Source: Cognataquiflexum aquatile (lineage in GTDB: Bacteria; Bacteroidota; Bacteroidia; Cytophagales; Cyclobacteriaceae). Taken from it: a DNA stretch of 64,000 nt. Shown one piece after another: positions 44,745-53,087 of this stretch. The notes beneath the pieces are model-generated. The model was given only the letters and a program-made list of their open reading frames with translations. It was not told the DNA's origin and did no database searches. Each line of letters opens with the position of its first letter. Position 1 is the stretch's first letter. A program made the position numbers and the translations under genes. The DNA lies in NCBI RefSeq assembly GCF_003316845.1, contig NZ_QMIK01000004.1:372001-436000 (forward strand), written 5' to 3'.

Positions 44745-47700
44745 ATGAAAAATAATCTACAGAAGATAATATATATGTTATCCAAATTCTTCCTATACGG
44801 GTTTATTGTCCAGTTGCTGGTTTTTAATTTTTGTTTTGCAACCAATGCCAACGGACAATATAAAAGCATAGACGAAGTAAGTATCAATTTCCAAAAGCAA
44901 TCCTACAGTCTTGGTCAGTTTTTTAAACAGATTGAAAGCCAGACTTCCTTTAAGTTTTCTTTTGACAAAAGGGATGTTGATGCTGCTACACCGATCGTCC
45001 TTTCACAAAAAGAGGGTACAGTAGAGGAGTTCTTAAAGCAGGCTGCTGTCCAGACATCTCTTTCATTTCGCCAGATCAACAATAACATCGATGTCAGAAA
45101 GGAGAAAACTCCCCAGCCATTGGTGACCGCCGAGAGGGAGGAACTGACTGTAACCGGGACTGTCTATGACGATCTTGGATTGCCCCTCCCCGGAGTGACA
45201 ATTTTACTTGAAGGAAAAGGGACAGGCACTGTCACGGATATTGATGGCAAATATTCCATCGTCGCAGAACAGGGTGATGTTTTGGTTTTTTCGTTTGTCG
45301 GATTTGTCAAACAATCGGTGGTAGTTGGTACTGCTAACATCATCAACATCAACCTTGTCCAAGACACCGATTCTTTGGATGAGTTTGTGATCATAGGTTA
45401 TGGTGCCCTCCGGGAAAAAGACCTCACCTCTGCCATCACGACCATCAAATCTGACGTGATCGTCAAAACGCCGGCAGCAAATGCGATGCAATCCCTTCAG
45501 GGACGTGTGGCCGGTGTGCAGATTGTAAGCAACGGTGCACCTGGCGCAAGTCCTACAGTAAGGGTGCGGGGTGTAGGTTCATTTGAAGGAAATGCCGCTC
45601 CGCTGTATGTCGTTGACGGGATGTTTTTTGAGAACATCGATTTCCTCAATCCAAATGACATCGAAACCATTTCCGTATTGAAAGATGCTTCTGCTTCCGC
45701 GATTTATGGGGTAAGGGCTTCCAACGGGGTTGTGTTGATTGAAACAAAATCCGGTGGATACAACCAAAAAACCGAAATCGTCTACGATGGCTACTATGGG
45801 ATGCAGGTTCCTCAGAACGTATTGAAAATGGCCAATACCCAGCAGTTTGTCCAATATGTGAATGAAACAGGAGCACCTGCGGACATTGCATTTGTCAACA
45901 ATGCCATGCAACGTTATGGCAGGAGCAGGCTCGATCCCAATCTTCCGGATGTCAATACAGATTGGTATGCAGAGATTATGAGTCCCGCCGCAATCCAAAA
46001 CCACAACCTTTCATTCAATGGAGGAAGTGAAAAAACCAGGTATTCGATAGGAGCAAGTTATTTTGACCAAAAAGGTCTCCTCAATGAAACCAGGAATGAA
46101 TTCAAAAGGATCAACTTCAGGACAAAAATAGATTCTGATGTCAATGATTGGCTTACTGTGGGGACCAACTTCAACGTCAGTGTAGCGCAGCAGTTCAATG
46201 GAGACGACGGGGCATGGTTCCGCTCTTATTTTGCGGTTCCGATTATTCCGGTATATGACCCGCTCAATGCCAACGCTTCTCCATTCCAGCTTTCGAATGC
46301 GCAGCAAATCGGATACAGGGGAAATCAAAACCCTTACTATAGCTTATTGTATTCAGACAATAGGAACCAAGTCGGAAAGGTTTTGGGAAATATCTATGGA
46401 AACATAGAGATCATTCCGAGCAAGCTGTCTTTCAAATCAGCCTATAATTACAGCCTTGAAGTAATCAATACACGAAATGTCGGCTTTGATTTCAATGACG
46501 GTGTAACCGCTTTTCAATCCTCTTTAAGAAGGCAGAATTTTTCGAGATTTGACCAGATCTGGGATAACTTCTTTACCTACACCGATAATTTTGACAAACA
46601 TAGTATTACGGCTGTTTTAGGCCAATCATTCAGAAGTGAATACAGTGAAATCCTCTTTGCCCGCGGTACCGGAATCACACCGATACCGGACAGAAGCAGG
46701 GAGCATTTCTGGTACCTTGACAATGCCACCAACATCGACATCAACGATGTGGGGGACGGCGGCGACAACACCATCAATTCAAGGTTGTTCTTCATGTCTT
46801 ATTTTGCCAGGTTGGCTTACAACTTTGATGACCGATATTTGGTGTATGGTACTTTTAGAAGTGATGGAAACAATAAATTCCAAAACAAATGGGGAAATTT
46901 TGCCACCATCGGTGCAGGTTGGGTAGTATCGTCTGAAGAATTTTTTGATGTCAAAGGTATTGACTTCCTGAAGCTGAGGGCTTCTTGGGGACAGCTTGGA
47001 AATGATGGGATCAGGCCTTCCGTAGGCGCTCCTACATTGCAGGAAAACAATACAGCCATCAATGATGTGCTGACCATCGGCAGACGTCTCAATCCAACTT
47101 TTGACCTGATCAACCAATGGGAAACTACCGTCGAACAGAATTTTGGATTGACTTCAAGGTTCTTGGAAAACAGGCTTTCCCTGGAAATGGATTACTTTAT
47201 CAGGGATACCAGAAACCTCGCTGTCAGTATCATTCCGCCTGTTTTCAGAGCTACCGAAAGAAGGTCAGTAGGTGAGATCCGAAACCAAGGAATAGAAGTA
47301 ACCCTCAATTGGGAAACCAGAGTCAACCAAAACTTCTCCTATTTCATAGGCGGTAACTTTGCCACCTTGAAAAATGAGGTAAGGGGACTTGGTGGTGCAG
47401 ATGGCTTGGATGGAGGGTCTGCCGAATTCCGACAGAGATCCATTATCGGCCAACCTTTTCAGGCATTTTATGGCTATCAGGTCAACGGGGTCTTCCAAAA
47501 TCAGGAACAGATCAACAACAGCGGGTATACTCCTGAATTCATCGCTTCAACCAATTTGGTTCCCGGTGATTTCAATTTCAAGGACCAAAACGGTGACGGT
47601 ATCATCAATGACCAGGATAGGGTTGTGTTGGGTTCATTTCTGCCAAAACTTACTTATGGTTTCAATATGGGTTTCAGCTTTAAAAACTTTGATTTTGCGG

Positions 47701-48119
47701 CGTTGATCCAGGGACAGTCAGGATATGACATTCTGAACAGGAAAAGGGGAGAGATCATTTTTACCAATGACACCAACCTGGATGCTGAACTGATCGAAAA
47801 CTTATGGAGAGGAGAAGGTACTTCAAACAAATACCCATCCGCTGCAGGCTTAAGAAAAGGATGGAACCAGAATATGAGTGATTACTTCGTTGAAGACGGT
47901 TCTTATTTCAGGATCCAAAATGTCAGGTTGTCTTATTCTATTTTGGAAAAAGAGCTTTTTGGTTTCTTGATGCCCAATACCAGGATCACATTTACTGCCG
48001 AAAGACCGCTGACGATTTTCAATTACAACGGGTTTAATCCAGAAGTGGCCAATGGAATTGACCGTCAGGTCTATCCGATTCCGGCTATTTATACTTTGGG
48101 TCTGAATATCAAACTCTAA
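44745..48119 (+). CDS. SusC/RagA-family TonB-dependent outer-membrane transporter with STN domain
   Basis: A 1124-residue receptor that imports glycan fragments across the outer membrane with TonB energy. A long signal region (about 1-38) is followed by an STN domain (about 50-118, YSLGQFFKQIESQTSFKF), a carboxypeptidase-regulatory-like domain (about 135-205, GLPLPGVTILLEGKGTGTV), the plug (TTIKSDVIVKTPAANAMQSLQGRVAGVQI, then GVRASNGVVLIETKSG) and the barrel. The STN domain is usually the contact to a FecR anti-sigma factor. It is the first gene of the PUL and is 11 bp upstream of the susD-like gene. Confidence 0.96.
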   Translation: MKNNLQKIIYMLSKFFLYGFIVQLLVFNFCFATNANGQYKSIDEVSINFQKQSYSLGQFFKQIESQTSFKFSFDKRDVDAATPIVLSQKEGTVEEFLKQAAVQTSLSFRQINNNIDVRKEKTPQPLVTAEREELTVTGTVYDDLGLPLPGVTILLEGKGTGTVTDIDGKYSIVAEQGDVLVFSFVGFVKQSVVVGTANIININLVQDTDSLDEFVIIGYGALREKDLTSAITTIKSDVIVKTPAANAMQSLQGRVAGVQIVSNGAPGASPTVRVRGVGSFEGNAAPLYVVDGMFFENIDFLNPNDIETISVLKDASASAIYGVRASNGVVLIETKSGGYNQKTEIVYDGYYGMQVPQNVLKMANTQQFVQYVNETGAPADIAFVNNAMQRYGRSRLDPNLPDVNTDWYAEIMSPAAIQNHNLSFNGGSEKTRYSIGASYFDQKGLLNETRNEFKRINFRTKIDSDVNDWLTVGTNFNVSVAQQFNGDDGAWFRSYFAVPIIPVYDPLNANASPFQLSNAQQIGYRGNQNPYYSLLYSDNRNQVGKVLGNIYGNIEIIPSKLSFKSAYNYSLEVINTRNVGFDFNDGVTAFQSSLRRQNFSRFDQIWDNFFTYTDNFDKHSITAVLGQSFRSEYSEILFARGTGITPIPDRSREHFWYLDNATNIDINDVGDGGDNTINSRLFFMSYFARLAYNFDDRYLVYGTFRSDGNNKFQNKWGNFATIGAGWVVSSEEFFDVKGIDFLKLRASWGQLGNDGIRPSVGAPTLQENNTAINDVLTIGRRLNPTFDLINQWETTVEQNFGLTSRFLENRLSLEMDYFIRDTRNLAVSIIPPVFRATERRSVGEIRNQGIEVTLNWETRVNQNFSYFIGGNFATLKNEVRGLGGADGLDGGSAEFRQRSIIGQPFQAFYGYQVNGVFQNQEQINNSGYTPEFIASTNLVPGDFNFKDQNGDGIINDQDRVVLGSFLPKLTYGFNMGFSFKNFDFAALIQGQSGYDILNRKRGEIIFTNDTNLDAELIENLWRGEGTSNKYPSAAGLRKGWNQNMSDYFVEDGSYFRIQNVRLSYSILEKELFGFLMPNTRITFTAERPLTIFNYNGFNPEVANGIDRQVYPIPAIYTLGLNIKL

Positions 48120-48130
48120 CCGAAAACATC

Positions 48131-49672
48131 ATGAGAACTTCAAAACATATAAAATATATACTGTCTGTGATAATGGTGTCCATGTTCACCTTTTCGTGTA
48201 CAGACTTGTTGGATGAGCCACTCGAAAATCAGATCATTGCCGAAAACACAGACTATACACAGTCTGCAAATATGATTCTGATGCTGTATGGCTCTTATGC
48301 AGAATTGAATTCACTTCAATGGGAAACTTTCCCCATCATTTCCGTAAGGGGAGACGATGTCAACGCTGCGGGAGACCAGTTTCCTTTGACAGAGACAGAT
48401 GCCTTCAGGTATGACAGGAATTTTTGGATGTACAATTCATCCTGGCTAAACCTTTATTCTGACCTGCTTTATTGGCATGGGGCAATGGAGGAAATCAAAA
48501 AGTTTGAGGAGGCAGGTGCCAGTGCCACTACTTCCCAGCAATACATCGCCGAGATCAAGGTGATGCGCGCTTTTGAATTGTTGCAATTGTCCAGACTTTG
48601 GGGAAATATCCTCATTCCTAGATCCTCTCAGCCAAGTGACCTGTTCAATGTAGAGCTTTCTACTTTTCAGGAAGTGATGGAACATATCTCTGCTCAAATG
48701 GATGAGGCTATCCCGCTTTTGCCGGCAGTTCATCCCAACCAACGATCCGATGTCAGGGGAGGTGTCACGAGATTTACAGCCCTTGCTGTCAAAGCCATGG
48801 CCAACTTGGAGTTGAAAGAATTCCAGACAGCGGCAGATGCTACCGGGCAGATCATCAGCAGCGGTTTATTTGCACTCGAGCCTGATTACTACCAGCTTTT
48901 CAAAATTCCCGGAAAGCTAAACAGGGAAAATGTGCTTGAGCTTCAGTATTCGGATTTTGGAACTCCGACAGGAACTTCTACCAGATACTTATGGGATTTC
49001 TTTGGACCGGCAAGCTGGACTCCGTCAAGGTCAGGAGCAGGTGGCGGATGGGGTTTTTGGGAACCTAGTCAGAAATACATCAAGTTTATGTTGGATAGAG
49101 GCGAGCGTGAAAGACTCGAGACAACTGTGCTATTTACTCCCGCAGGAATCGCGGCTTTGAAAACCGATCCGGAGTATGCGACTTTGCCAAGTTGGGTTTC
49201 CAATGTGACTCCTGACGGTGATGTGTTCAACAGTCACCCAAGGTACCTTTTCCTCAGTGGTAAGTTTTATCTTCCTTCCACTCAGCTGACACCGGGTAGA
49301 TTCACTTACGGAGAAAACAAAAACCTTCCTGTAATCAGGTATTCAGAGATCTTGTTGATGCACGCAGAGGCCTTGGTCAGTGGAGCAAGCAGTTCTGCGC
49401 TCTCAGCGGACGCGGCGGTCAACCAAGTAAGGGCAAGGGTTGGATTGAATCCGATCTCAGGTGCAAACTTGGATGTGGTTTTGGATGAGAAATATGCCGA
49501 ATTCGGTACAGAATGGGGTATCAGATTTTATGATCTGGTAAGACATGGACGTACTACAGAATTGAATTATGAAGGCAGAAACTTTCAGTTGAATATCCAC
49601 AGATACCTGCCTTATCCCCTTGAACAGCAGGATATTTTGCCTCAGATCAAAGGAGCATCAAATCAGGGATAA
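48131..49672 (+). CDS. SusD/RagB-family nutrient-binding lipoprotein
   Basis: A surface lipoprotein of 513 residues that forms a lid on the SusC barrel and binds the glycan. The lipobox cysteine is Cys23 (FSC). The helical TPR-like N-terminal half has LNLYSDLLYWHGAMEEIKKFEEAG and RAFELLQLSRLWGNILIP near 155-170. The C-terminal half ends in NQVRARVGL, EFGTEWGIRFYDLVRHGR, both typical. Position directly after susC is diagnostic. Confidence 0.95.
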   Translation: MRTSKHIKYILSVIMVSMFTFSCTDLLDEPLENQIIAENTDYTQSANMILMLYGSYAELNSLQWETFPIISVRGDDVNAAGDQFPLTETDAFRYDRNFWMYNSSWLNLYSDLLYWHGAMEEIKKFEEAGASATTSQQYIAEIKVMRAFELLQLSRLWGNILIPRSSQPSDLFNVELSTFQEVMEHISAQMDEAIPLLPAVHPNQRSDVRGGVTRFTALAVKAMANLELKEFQTAADATGQIISSGLFALEPDYYQLFKIPGKLNRENVLELQYSDFGTPTGTSTRYLWDFFGPASWTPSRSGAGGGWGFWEPSQKYIKFMLDRGERERLETTVLFTPAGIAALKTDPEYATLPSWVSNVTPDGDVFNSHPRYLFLSGKFYLPSTQLTPGRFTYGENKNLPVIRYSEILLMHAEALVSGASSSALSADAAVNQVRARVGLNPISGANLDVVLDEKYAEFGTEWGIRFYDLVRHGRTTELNYEGRNFQLNIHRYLPYPLEQQDILPQIKGASNQG

Positions 49673-49699
49673 AAATTTGTCAACCAAAAATCTCAAAAA

Positions 49700-50782
49700 A
49701 TGAAGAATATAAAATTATTATTTATAGGAATGTTTTTGGTCAGCATGGGCTGCACCGAAAGTTACATCGATGAAATCGTAAGGGTCGAACCGGGCCCGGA
49801 CGTGTCGGCTCCTGAGGTGAATATCAGTTTCCCTCTCGAAGGCACTTTGGTCAGGGTTGTGGAAGATGTCACACCTATCAACATCAATTTTGAAGTAATT
49901 GACGACATCGAAATAGAATCTATACAGGTAAGTTTGGATGGGACACAAATTGCTTCTTTTGATGAGTTCTTGGATTTCAGGAGGTTTGTCAAAACCCACA
50001 CCTATCCCAAACTTGCCAATGGCACTCATATCTTGACCATCACCGGGAAAGATATTTCCGGGAAATCAACCACCAAAACAGTCAATTTCGAGAAAGTAGA
50101 ACCTTATACCCCGGTGTATGAGGGGGAGGTTTTCTATTTGCCTTTCGACGGGGATTATACAGAATTGGTGACAATCACCAATCCAACAGTAAACGGTAAT
50201 CCGGGTTTTGCAGGTGGTGTAAAAGGCTTGGCCTATTTGGGAGCTAACAATGCCAATATTGCTTTTCCAACGACCAATTTGACCAACCCTGAATTCAGTG
50301 CGGTGTTTTGGTACAAAGTAAACGGTGCTCCTGACCGTGCAGGTATCATGGTCATGGGTCCGCCGGACACCAACAATCCCAATAATATGAACAACAGGTC
50401 AGGAGGCTTCAGGTTGTTCCGGGAAAATGCCGGTGGTAAACAGAGGGTAAAACTGAATGTAGGCAACGGTTCAGGAGACAATTGGTTTGATGGAGGTCCT
50501 GCGGCCGATATCGATCCTGCAGCCGGGACATGGGCACATGTTGCATTTACCATTTCAGGCACTCAATGTGTGGTATATATCAATGGTCAGATAGCGAGTC
50601 AGGGAAATTTTTCAGGTGTGAGTTGGGCAGGATGTAACATCCTTACCATTGCATCCGGAGCGCCGAGATTCACCGAATGGGGTCACCTGTCTGACGGCAG
50701 TTTGTTTGATGAGCTACGCATATTCAACAAAGCGCTCACCCAATCTCAAATCCAAACGATTATCAATGCCGAAAAGCCATAG
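49700..50782 (+). CDS. Ig-like and LamG-domain lipoprotein of the PUL
   Basis: A 360-residue lipoprotein (lipobox MGC, Cys18). Residues 35-130 look like a beta-sandwich (Ig-like) domain with TPININFEVIDDIEIESIQVSLDG. Residues 150-360 match a concanavalin A-like (LamG) fold: YEGEVFYLPFDGDYTE, WYKVNGAPDRAG, GTWAHVAFTISG and the final SLFDELRIFNKALTQSQIQ. The LamG part probably binds or holds the glycan, as SusE/SusF do in starch systems. It follows susD by 27 bp and is separated from the enzymes by a terminator. Confidence 0.88.
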   Translation: MKNIKLLFIGMFLVSMGCTESYIDEIVRVEPGPDVSAPEVNISFPLEGTLVRVVEDVTPININFEVIDDIEIESIQVSLDGTQIASFDEFLDFRRFVKTHTYPKLANGTHILTITGKDISGKSTTKTVNFEKVEPYTPVYEGEVFYLPFDGDYTELVTITNPTVNGNPGFAGGVKGLAYLGANNANIAFPTTNLTNPEFSAVFWYKVNGAPDRAGIMVMGPPDTNNPNNMNNRSGGFRLFRENAGGKQRVKLNVGNGSGDNWFDGGPAADIDPAAGTWAHVAFTISGTQCVVYINGQIASQGNFSGVSWAGCNILTIASGAPRFTEWGHLSDGSLFDELRIFNKALTQSQIQTIINAEKP

Positions 50783-50806
50783 GCACATTATCCTTTCTAT
50801 TCAAAT

Positions 50807-50843
50807 AAATGAGGATTCCGGATTTTTGGGATCCTCATTTTTA
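50807..50843 (+). terminator. Internal PUL terminator between LamG and GH144 genes
   Basis: A 10-bp stem (AATGAGGAT type, imperfect towards the loop) is followed by a run of five T residues and lies 25 bp after the LamG stop. It may lower expression of the enzymes relative to the binding proteins. Confidence 0.75.
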
Positions 50844-50854
50844 TATTCATTTCT

Positions 50855-52813
50855 ATGAAAAAGCTTCTTCTTTTTGTTTCGGCATTATTTTTTATCAGTT
50901 GCAATGAAAATAAAACCGAGGTAACGGCATTAAATCTCGAAAAAGTAGAAATCGGTGATATCCCGATCAACCTGACAGGGGAGGTTTCGGAGAATTTGCC
51001 GGTGGACCGTCCCATCGCTTTGGGTTTTTCAGGACCATTAGACCCTTCTTCTGCTGCCAATTCGATTTCGCTTTTTGAAAAAGACCAGGCGGTAGACATT
51101 ACTACCAGCTTGAATTCGGGTAATAAAAACCTGGTGATTTTCCCTGTGGGGCTTTTGAAAACAAACACAGAATATACCGTTTCCATTACTGATGGTCTCA
51201 AAGGAGCCAATCAAAGCATATTTTCCGGAAAGAACATCAAGTTCAAAACAAACGCAGGAGATTTAAAAATCATATCGCTGATTTTTGAGAATTCTGAACA
51301 AACCAAAACAGGAAGGACAGTCAATGTTCCACTGGATTTTTCTTTGACTATAGATTTTTCCGGCCCGGTCAGCCGACAATCTTTAATTTCAGCCACCAAA
51401 ATTACCGGGGTATCAGTGGCCGCTCTCCAATTCGCTTTTTCCGATAATGACCAAAAAGTCAAAGTTGTAGCATCATCACCATTAACAGATCTTACGAAAT
51501 ATTCGATTGAGATTTCCAATGCATTGAAAGGCGTGGAAGGTCAAAGTTTTGCGGGAATAAAAAAAGAATTCTTCACCACCTTTCGCTCAGACAATGCTTT
51601 TCCTGTCATTTCTGAGGAGGAACTGCTCACCAAAGTTCAGGAACAGACATTCAGGTACTTTTGGGATTTTGGACATCCCAACAGCGGCATGGCAAGGGAA
51701 AGGAACACCTCAGGAAATCTTGTGACTTCCGGAGGAACAGGATTTGGTTTGATGGCCATTTTGGTAGGCATAGAAAGAGGATTCATCACCCGCCAACAGG
51801 GAATTGAAAGGTTTGTCAAAATCATAGATTTCCTCGGACAGGCAGACCGCTTTCATGGAGCTTGGGCGCATTGGATGGATGGGAATACCGGAAAAGTAAT
51901 CCCTTTCAGTGCCAAAGACAACGGAGGGGATTTGGTGGAGACCGGATTGTTGGTACAGGGATTATTGACTGTCAAGGCCTATTTGAATCCAGGTATTCCT
52001 TCGGAAAATTCTTTGGCCGAAAAAATAGATGTGCTATGGCGTGGAGTCGAATGGAATTGGTACACCCGCGGCGGTCAGGATATTTTGTATTGGCATTGGT
52101 CACCGGAATTTGGTTGGGACATGAACCTACCCATCCGTGGATACAATGAATCCCTCATTGTCTATGTTTTGGGAGCAGCTTCGCCGACGCATCCCATTGA
52201 TTTGTCAGTGTATGAAAAAGGCTGGGCAAACAACGGGGCCATGAGAAATGGAAAAATGTTTTATCAGATTCCTTTGCCACTGGGATATGATTTTGGCGGG
52301 CCTCTCTTTTTTGCCCATTATTCGTTTCTCGGATTGGATCCGAGAAACCTTTCAGACCAATATGCCAATTATTGGACCCAGAATGTAAACCATTCCCGAA
52401 TCAACCAAGCCCATGCCATCAGCAATCCACTTGGTTTTGCAGGATACTCGGAGTCAAGTTGGGGATTGACGGCAAGTGATAACCATCTCGGATATAATGC
52501 CCATTCTCCGACCAATGACTTGGGGGTGATTTCGCCCACGGCAGCTTTGTCCTCTTTTCCTTACACCCCGGTCGAATCCATGAATGCTCTTCAATTTTTC
52601 TATTACAAAATGGGAGAAAAGCTTTGGGGACAATACGGATTTTATGATGCTTTCAATATTACCGAACAGTGGTACGCCGATTCGTATTTGGCCATAGACC
52701 AAGGTCCGATCATCATCATGATAGAAAATCACAGAACCGGATTGCTTTGGAATTTATTAATGAAAGACCAGGAAGTTCAGGCAGGTTTGGATAAGTTAGG
52801 TTTTACATACTAA
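50855..52813 (+). CDS. GH144-type endo-beta-1,2-glucanase lipoprotein with Ig-like domains
   Basis: A 652-residue lipoprotein (lipobox ISC, Cys16). Two Ig-like (Big_5-type) domains cover about 35-130 and 140-245. The C-terminal (alpha/alpha)6 domain (about 250-652) has TFRYFWDFGHPNSGMARER, TGGTGFGLMAILVGIERGF, WAHWMDGNTGKVIPFSAKDNGGDLVETG and ESSWGLTASDN, which match the putative glucoamylase/GH144 group. Characterised members cut beta-1,2-glucan. The neighbour GH3 supports that substrate; other beta-glucans remain possible. Confidence 0.85.
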   Translation: MKKLLLFVSALFFISCNENKTEVTALNLEKVEIGDIPINLTGEVSENLPVDRPIALGFSGPLDPSSAANSISLFEKDQAVDITTSLNSGNKNLVIFPVGLLKTNTEYTVSITDGLKGANQSIFSGKNIKFKTNAGDLKIISLIFENSEQTKTGRTVNVPLDFSLTIDFSGPVSRQSLISATKITGVSVAALQFAFSDNDQKVKVVASSPLTDLTKYSIEISNALKGVEGQSFAGIKKEFFTTFRSDNAFPVISEEELLTKVQEQTFRYFWDFGHPNSGMARERNTSGNLVTSGGTGFGLMAILVGIERGFITRQQGIERFVKIIDFLGQADRFHGAWAHWMDGNTGKVIPFSAKDNGGDLVETGLLVQGLLTVKAYLNPGIPSENSLAEKIDVLWRGVEWNWYTRGGQDILYWHWSPEFGWDMNLPIRGYNESLIVYVLGAASPTHPIDLSVYEKGWANNGAMRNGKMFYQIPLPLGYDFGGPLFFAHYSFLGLDPRNLSDQYANYWTQNVNHSRINQAHAISNPLGFAGYSESSWGLTASDNHLGYNAHSPTNDLGVISPTAALSSFPYTPVESMNALQFFYYKMGEKLWGQYGFYDAFNITEQWYADSYLAIDQGPIIIMIENHRTGLLWNLLMKDQEVQAGLDKLGFTY

Positions 52814-52952
52814 TAGTTTACCCTCATTTATTCCTTAATACCATCTTAATACTGTCTATAATTTCCGAAATTAGACCTTGATTCATAAACCGGGAACATT
52901 ATAACATGGATATACGCTTCTTTGCCAGTAACCCTATATTCTTCTTCATGGG

Positions 52953-52987
52953 GACGGAAGACGGAAGTCGGAAGACCGATGTACCGG
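52953..52987. repeat. Heptanucleotide array, GACGGAA type
   Basis: Five 7-mers follow each other: GACGGAA, GACGGAA, GTCGGAA, GACCGAT, GTACCGG. They lie in the 274-bp gap between the GH144 and GH3 genes, where I see nothing else. Confidence 0.75.
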
Positions 52988-53087
52988 ATATTTCAGTCTG
53001 CAGACAAAAATTTAAATAGATATCCAATCTACTGGCATAATTGGGTACATACATTCATTATAAAGACTACCCCAAATAAATATCAAT

